DNA from: an uncultured Eubacteriales bacterium
Lineage (GTDB): Bacteria; Bacillota; Clostridia; Christensenellales; CAG-314
Assembly: GCA_948938605.1 (NCBI GenBank)
Contig: CARAIG010000062.1
Location: forward strand, 1-48,731
DNA length: 48,731 nucleotides
Direction of reading: 5' to 3'
The notes below the pieces were generated by a model. It saw only the letters and a list, made by a program, of their open reading frames with translations, was not told the DNA's origin and did no database searches. Position 1 is the stretch's first letter. Each line of letters begins with the position of its first letter. Below, in pieces: positions 44,250 through 48,731 of the stretch. The position numbers and the translations under genes were made by a program.

Positions 44250-45341
44250 TTACTCTCCGTCGTTTCCGCCGTGCATATCTTCAAACATTCCGCTCTGCAT
44301 TGCGGCTGTATACGATTTAACGTCTATTTTCCAGCCTGTAAGCTTTGCCGCCAAGCGGGCATTTTGTCCTTCCTTGCCGATTGCAAGAGAAAGTTTTTCG
44401 TCAGGTACGATAACTTTTGCTTCCTTATTTTCTTCGTCAGCTTGAACTATAAGTACTTTTGCAGGTGACAGAGCGCGCGCAATGTAGTCTAAAATATCGT
44501 TGCTCCAAGGAATAATGTCTATTTTTTCGCCGCCTATTTCCGAAACAATTGCGTTTACGCGTATTCCCTTGTTGCCTACGCAAGCGCCTACGGCGTCAAT
44601 TTCAGGGTCGGTCGAATACACTGCCATCTTTGTGCGGAATCCCGCTTCACGGACAATGCTTTTAATTTGAACGATATCTGCTCGGATTTCAGGAACTTCC
44701 GTTTCAAACAAGCGCTTAATAAACATATAGCTTGCGCGCGAAAGCATAACTTGTGTTCCGCCTGCCGAATCGCGCACTCTTTTAACCAGTACTTTAATAC
44801 GGTCGCCTGCGCGATACTTTTCACCGGGAATTTGCTCGGCGACAGTCAGCACACCTTCCATTTGGTTTTTGCCTATTTCGACAAAAATCGTTCCGTCTTC
44901 CTTGACGCGCGTAACTACGCCTATTAACAATTCGTTTTCCTTGTCGGCAAACTGACTGAAAGTAACGTCCTTTTCAGCCTGATGAAGGCTATTCATAATA
45001 ACTTGACGGGCATTTTGCGCCGCTATACGACCAAAAGTTCTAGGATCGATTTCAGACAAGTATTCGTCGCCTATTTTATACGACTTTTTAGTGTTGCGCG
45101 CATCTTCCAATGAAATTTCCTTTTCGGGAGTTTCAACCGTTTCTACTATAATTTTACTGATATATGCGCGGATTGTAAATTTATCGGGATTAGTCTTTAT
45201 AACAACGTTTGACGCCTCGCCGAAATTCTTTTTGCAAGCAATCGCAAGCGCAGATTCAAGCGATTCTATAACCTTTTCTTTACTTATACCCTTTTCTTTT
45301 TCAAGTTCGTCTAGCGCAAGAAAAAAATCTTTACTTGTCAT
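44250..45341 (-). CDS. nusA: Transcription termination/antitermination factor NusA
   Basis: This encodes 363 residues: the N-terminal RNA polymerase-binding domain (1-125), S1 domain (about 130-200), KH1 (about 200-280) and KH2 (about 280-345) with IGKEGQNARLAAKLTGWKI. There is no C-terminal acidic repeat, as usual in Firmicutes. NusA modulates pausing and termination. It follows rimP by ten bases, with GGAGG upstream. Confidence 0.96.
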   Translation of the reverse strand: MTSKDFFLALDELEKEKGISKEKVIESLESALAIACKKNFGEASNVVIKTNPDKFTIRAYISKIIVETVETPEKEISLEDARNTKKSYKIGDEYLSEIDPRTFGRIAAQNARQVIMNSLHQAEKDVTFSQFADKENELLIGVVTRVKEDGTIFVEIGKNQMEGVLTVAEQIPGEKYRAGDRIKVLVKRVRDSAGGTQVMLSRASYMFIKRLFETEVPEIRADIVQIKSIVREAGFRTKMAVYSTDPEIDAVGACVGNKGIRVNAIVSEIGGEKIDIIPWSNDILDYIARALSPAKVLIVQADEENKEAKVIVPDEKLSLAIGKEGQNARLAAKLTGWKIDVKSYTAAMQSGMFEDMHGGNDGE

Positions 45342-45351
45342 TGTGATCCTC

Positions 45352-45810
45352 CTAAAACTCTATGATAGGCTCAACTTTTGCCGTATCTTTTTTATTAAAT
45401 TTTATAATTTCGCCTTTTGCGGTTTTAATGCTGAATGTATCGTCGTCAAAATCGACAAGCACGCCGTCGTAAGATTTTTTGTTATCTAACGGCTTATACA
45501 ATTTGACGAGTATTTTTTTGTTTAAATTCCGTTTGTAATCGCGTTCCAGCTTCAACGGTCTGTCAAGCCCGGGGGACGAAACGTTTAGCGTATACGCGGT
45601 ATCGATAGGATCCAGTTCGTCTAACGGACCGTCTATTGCTCTGTGAAGTTTTTCACAGTCATCGATGGTAACACCGCCGTCTTTGTCAATTACTATCGTC
45701 AGGTTCATTCCGTCATACTTTTTTTCATATAAAACTTCCAAAACTTCCAAATCAAAACTTTGGGCGATAGGACGTACAAGCGCTAGGACCTGTTCGGAAA
45801 CTTTACCCAT
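45352..45810 (-). CDS. rimP: Ribosome maturation factor RimP
   Basis: This encodes 152 residues. I chose the ATG at 45810 because GGAGG lies six bases before it; another ATG two codons upstream abuts GGAGG and is too close. The family pattern GVTIDDCEKLHRAID, then YTLNVSSPGLDRPLK, is clear. RimP helps 30S assembly. It is the first gene after the promoter at 45955-45983 and the leader hairpin at 45834-45858. Confidence 0.95.
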   Translation of the reverse strand: MGKVSEQVLALVRPIAQSFDLEVLEVLYEKKYDGMNLTIVIDKDGGVTIDDCEKLHRAIDGPLDELDPIDTAYTLNVSSPGLDRPLKLERDYKRNLNKKILVKLYKPLDNKKSYDGVLVDFDDDTFSIKTAKGEIIKFNKKDTAKVEPIIEF

Positions 45811-45833
45811 ATTCATCCTCCAAACATTAAATT

Positions 45834-45858
45834 GAGAGCGAGGCAAAACCTCACTCTC
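45834..45858 (-). promoter_or_regulatory. Leader hairpin before rimP-nusA
   Basis: GAGAGTGAGG and CCTCGCTCTC pair around TTTTG in the untranslated leader, ending shortly before the rimP ribosome binding site. There is no T-tract, so it is not a plain terminator. It could be an autoregulatory or RNA-stability element. Confidence 0.55.
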
Positions 45859-45954
45859 ACCACAGTTAAATTCACTTTGGCGATTGTAGCAAACTCACTA
45901 CAAAAAGTATGCTCAATTTATAATAAAATCAATCAAGTACACTTTACTGTAATA

Positions 45955-45983
45955 AGTATACCATAACCGATAAGGTTTGACAA
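45955..45983 (-). promoter_or_regulatory. Sigma-A promoter for the rimP-nusA-infB operon
   Basis: On the minus strand TTGTCA, 17 bases, TATACT, with TG before the -10. It lies just after the PolC-like gene and gives a leader of about 130 bases. Confidence 0.85.
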
Positions 45984-46004
45984 GTATTTAATAAAGATAT
46001 TAAA

Positions 46005-47648
46005 TTATTTTGCGTTATTAGCAATAACCGCCAAACATTCGGCAAGTGTTTCTGCTGTATGTTTGCAAAACTTTGTGTCTGCGCAAGCAACTTTACATTG
46101 TCGGGCTACGTCTTCAAGTTTAGAGCAATTCGGTTTTTTTGCAAATATACTATTATCAAAAAGATTGGATAGTATTTCGGATTGCTGCATACATTCGTTT
46201 GTAAATTTGTAGCCTATAGGTGAAGCATAATAATTTAACAAATCCAATGTATAATGCAAATCGGTACCTATAAGCGGCAACGAATAAGTAAATTTATACA
46301 AATCCGATATAACTTCGCTGACAGTAGGATAAAAAACGATTTTATCGGTGGATATATCGGCAGCAGCCAATATATCGTCCGCAATGTCAATTTCAGGATT
46401 TATATAACTAAACCACCTTTCAACTATATGTCCGTCGGATATTTTAACTGCGCACAACGCAAAAATTTTGTCTTTGACGACATTGTGACCTGTAATATTC
46501 GAGTGAAGAACTACATAGGTTTTATTACTTAAAATTGTTTCGCCCACAAGTTGACGGACAAAAGTTATCTGCTTGTACTCACTGCAAGACTGCGGGCGTA
46601 CTACTGCGTAATCGTCCGCAACAGGCTTGTTGTAATGCAGCAAATTTCCAATCGGTGCAATTTTGCATTTAGATAAGTCGTAAACGGTCATTTCCAATTG
46701 TTCGCTAAAACTGTTGACTGCAATTCTGCCGCGCACAATTACTTCCATTCCGTCGTATATATCCATAAGTTTTTTCATTTTGCGTTCGTTGGCAAACTCA
46801 CGCGTTTTGGACATCGTTTGCGCTTCGCTGTCCGTTTTGCCCATATTTTCCTTTATGGCGTTTACATCCGTAATTTCAAAACGGGTAAACGTAATGCAGT
46901 TAATGGAACCTCCCGACTGGTCGCTTAAAGTAAATTTGCAAACATACATCGTATTGTCTTTTTTAGACGCTTTAAGTGTTTTTCCGCTTACAGTGCCGCA
47001 AATCAAGCACGAGTCGGACGGTTTGCGTATATCCGCAATATACATAGGCGCGCCCACTATCGGTTTGCCTAAATGTTTGGTTACTTCGCTAACCGAAAAA
47101 TACCGCGAAGGTTTAAGCAGTTCTCGGTTAATTGCCAAACTGACTAATTTTTCCTGTTCGGTAAGTTCGGCTATAACAGTATTTTCCTTGTCGATTACAA
47201 CGTCAAACTTTACATTGTAACTTGTATAATTAGCCAAGTAATCGGTAAGTTTTGCAAACAATTCGGATACTTCGATATTAGTTTGCATTGTCTGATTGAC
47301 ATGAAACACCACGTTTACGTTATAGCCGTCGATTACAACGTCGGCATTTTTGGATATTATTGCAAAAAGCGGATACTTGCTTTTAAGCAAATCGTTCAAA
47401 AACCGTTTAAAACTCATCAAATTAAAATGGTCGTTTACCAAAGACACTTTTGCCGAATAGCCTTGCGGAACAAGCGTTTTGACATAATCGATTATATCGC
47501 TTTGCCGTTGCTTGTCCACATCCGCCAATTCAGGATAAGATAGCGTGCAAAAGACTTTCCGTAGTTGCTTGTCAACCCGAATTTCCCTTGCACGCAATGA
47601 CGGCATATCCGAATATTTTTGATGTAAACTGTCAATTATCTTTTGCAT
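46005..47648 (-). CDS. PolC-like protein: N-terminal and OB regions plus inactive exonuclease fold, no polymerase
   Basis: This encodes 547 residues at the position where Firmicutes carry polC. Residues 1-190 resemble the PolC N-terminal domain and 200-330 the OB domain (YDGMEVIVRGRIAVNSF). A short linker replaces the first PHP half. Residues 377-545 follow the PolC DEDD exonuclease pattern, but Exo I reads LHSNITG (usual FDVETTG), Exo II reads TDLHYTLDLL (usual HNASFDMGFL), and Exo III Asp is Thr531. All four catalytic acids are gone. The second PHP half and the polymerase are absent, and no remnant of them follows. The frame is intact. The ATG at 47648 overlaps ispG by 13 bases. Confidence 0.78.
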   Translation of the reverse strand: MQKIIDSLHQKYSDMPSLRAREIRVDKQLRKVFCTLSYPELADVDKQRQSDIIDYVKTLVPQGYSAKVSLVNDHFNLMSFKRFLNDLLKSKYPLFAIISKNADVVIDGYNVNVVFHVNQTMQTNIEVSELFAKLTDYLANYTSYNVKFDVVIDKENTVIAELTEQEKLVSLAINRELLKPSRYFSVSEVTKHLGKPIVGAPMYIADIRKPSDSCLICGTVSGKTLKASKKDNTMYVCKFTLSDQSGGSINCITFTRFEITDVNAIKENMGKTDSEAQTMSKTREFANERKMKKLMDIYDGMEVIVRGRIAVNSFSEQLEMTVYDLSKCKIAPIGNLLHYNKPVADDYAVVRPQSCSEYKQITFVRQLVGETILSNKTYVVLHSNITGHNVVKDKIFALCAVKISDGHIVERWFSYINPEIDIADDILAAADISTDKIVFYPTVSEVISDLYKFTYSLPLIGTDLHYTLDLLNYYASPIGYKFTNECMQQSEILSNLFDNSIFAKKPNCSKLEDVARQCKVACADTKFCKHTAETLAECLAVIANNAK

Positions 47649-48706
47649 AGCAAATCAATTTCTTTAATAAACTCTTGTGCGGCGTTTTCGTTATCAACGT
47701 ACTTGTATACTTGTCCGTTTTTAAAAAAAGCAAACTTGCCGTTCGCGCCTGCAATACCCAAATCGGCGTCTTTGCATTCCCCCGGTCCGTTGACTTCGCA
47801 CCCCATAACGGCAACTTTAATGTTACACTCCAAATTTTTAACATACCTGTATACTTCGTTTGCAACTTTTTCTAAATCGACGCTGCATCTGCCGCACTTT
47901 GGGCAGGAAACAAATGTCACAGAATTGCGTAACCCTAATGCGCTCAAAATTTCCTTTGCCGCAATTACTTCTTCAACGGGGTTAGCAGTTAACGAAACGC
48001 GGACGGTATCCCCTATTCCGTCAAGTAACAAACTACCAATTCCGATCGAATTTTTAAGTATCCCTTGTTCTTTCGGTCCGGCTTCGGTTACGCCCAAGTG
48101 TAAGGGATACCCCAACGAAGCCAATTGACGGTTTAAATATACCGTTTCAGCAATGTCGCTGCTTTTAACGGACAATACAATATTATCGAAACTTCTGTCT
48201 TCGAAATACTTTACATAATGCTTAATGCTTTCGATTAAAGCAACCGTTTTATCGTTGTACTGTTCTAAAAAGCGACGGTTAACCGAACCGCCGTTTACGC
48301 CTATGCGTATGGCGACATTGTGCCGCTTTGCGCAGTCAATTACATCGTTTAAGCGGTCGGTAGCAATGTTTCCGGGGTTTATCCTTATTTTGTCCGCGCC
48401 CGCTTCGATTGAAGCGATTGCAAGACGGTAATCGAAGTGAATGTCGGCGACAAGCGGAACGTCAGTTTTACTGCGTATCTCGCCAAACGCTTTAACCGCT
48501 TTTAGCGTAGGCACTGCAATACGGACAATATCGCAACCGACATTTGTCAGTTCGCTAATTTGCCGCAATGTGCCATCAATATTTTCGACGGGTATATTAG
48601 TCATAGATTGTACGGCGATTTTATTATTTCCGCCTATTGCTATATGACGTATACTGATTGGTTTTGTTTTGTTACGTGTAATCAAACCGTTTTCCTTAAA
48701 ATACAA
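47636..48706 (-). CDS. ispG: 4-hydroxy-3-methylbut-2-en-1-yl diphosphate synthase
   Basis: This encodes 356 residues. It begins with a TIM barrel containing GGNNKIAVQSMTN and VADIHFDYRLA and ends with the Fe-S domain: CPKCGRC near residue 272 and VMGCEVNGPGE near residue 307. It performs the sixth step of the MEP isoprenoid pathway. No ATG fits; a TTG at 48704-48706 has AAAAGGA upstream, and a TTG seven codons later has AAGGA, so either may be used. The stop overlaps the PolC-like gene. In Firmicutes dxr and rseP usually lie upstream, outside this window. Confidence 0.95.
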   Translation of the reverse strand: MYFKENGLITRNKTKPISIRHIAIGGNNKIAVQSMTNIPVENIDGTLRQISELTNVGCDIVRIAVPTLKAVKAFGEIRSKTDVPLVADIHFDYRLAIASIEAGADKIRINPGNIATDRLNDVIDCAKRHNVAIRIGVNGGSVNRRFLEQYNDKTVALIESIKHYVKYFEDRSFDNIVLSVKSSDIAETVYLNRQLASLGYPLHLGVTEAGPKEQGILKNSIGIGSLLLDGIGDTVRVSLTANPVEEVIAAKEILSALGLRNSVTFVSCPKCGRCSVDLEKVANEVYRYVKNLECNIKVAVMGCEVNGPGECKDADLGIAGANGKFAFFKNGQVYKYVDNENAAQEFIKEIDLLCKR

Positions 48707-48731
48707 ATTTTCCTTTTGTCAATAATGCAAT

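Noticed and set aside
1..48731. CRISPR array, prophage or insertion sequence with transposase.
   Set aside because: No regularly spaced repeats, phage structural genes or transposase frames are present.

Overview
The window looks like core chromosome of a low-GC, endospore-forming Firmicute of the class Clostridia. Spore genes (spoVAC-spoVAD-spoVAE, yunB) sit beside housekeeping clusters in typical Firmicute order: scpA-scpB, T-box-pheS-pheT, miaB-mutS-mutL-miaA, hflX/lexA, and ispG-(polC position)-rimP-nusA-ylxR-ylxQ-infB-rbfA-nrnA-truB-ribF. The species cannot be named from this sequence. No prophage, plasmid, CRISPR array or rRNA is visible. Accessory material is confined to two stretches of about 800 bp without intact genes (26558-27348 and 34667-35457), a shorter one at 30427-30766, and a pair of small unknown genes.

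Layout. 1-1098: end of scpA and all of scpB (condensin partners). 1143-1169: terminator. 1307-4106: spore block, spoVAC-D-E and yunB. 4197-12803: sigma-A promoter, tRNA-Phe-type T-box, pheS, pheT, a U32 peptidase-family protein and mutS2. 13041-15474: cysteine desulfurase and thiI, which together make 4-thiouridine in tRNA. 15679-17883 (minus): class A penicillin-binding protein. 18023-24815: miaB-mutS-mutL-miaA, tightly packed, pairing tRNA A37 modification with mismatch repair. 24979-27348: ynbB-like PLP protein, a small zinc-ribbon protein, an inverted broken copy of the middle of ynbB, and a large palindrome. 27349-30426: XerS-like tyrosine recombinase, hflX, lexA. 30678-33668: a repeat copy, a YgjP-like protein with an altered metalloprotease motif, a PadR regulator with a membrane tail, and rnhA. 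33829-33903: tRNA-Trp. 34152-34666: two small unknown genes. 34673-35153: inverted-repeat elements. 35458-48706 (minus): a long translation and transcription superoperon from ispG down to efp.

Most interesting points. (1) At the polC position there is an intact 547-residue protein that keeps the PolC N-terminal and OB regions and an exonuclease fold with all four catalytic acids replaced. It has no PHP or polymerase region. (2) A XerS-like single recombinase has a 15-bp perfect inverted repeat around a 6-bp centre just upstream, laid out like a dif/difSL core site, with two perfect DnaA boxes nearby. (3) A 262-bp inverted duplication of ynbB is about 97% identical, with eroded edges. (4) A 329-bp element with 26-bp terminal inverted repeats has a partial second copy 4 kb away. 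(5) A bipartite motif with fixed spacing is shared by three promoter regions. (6) lexA has a promoter so close to its ATG that the mRNA should be leaderless.
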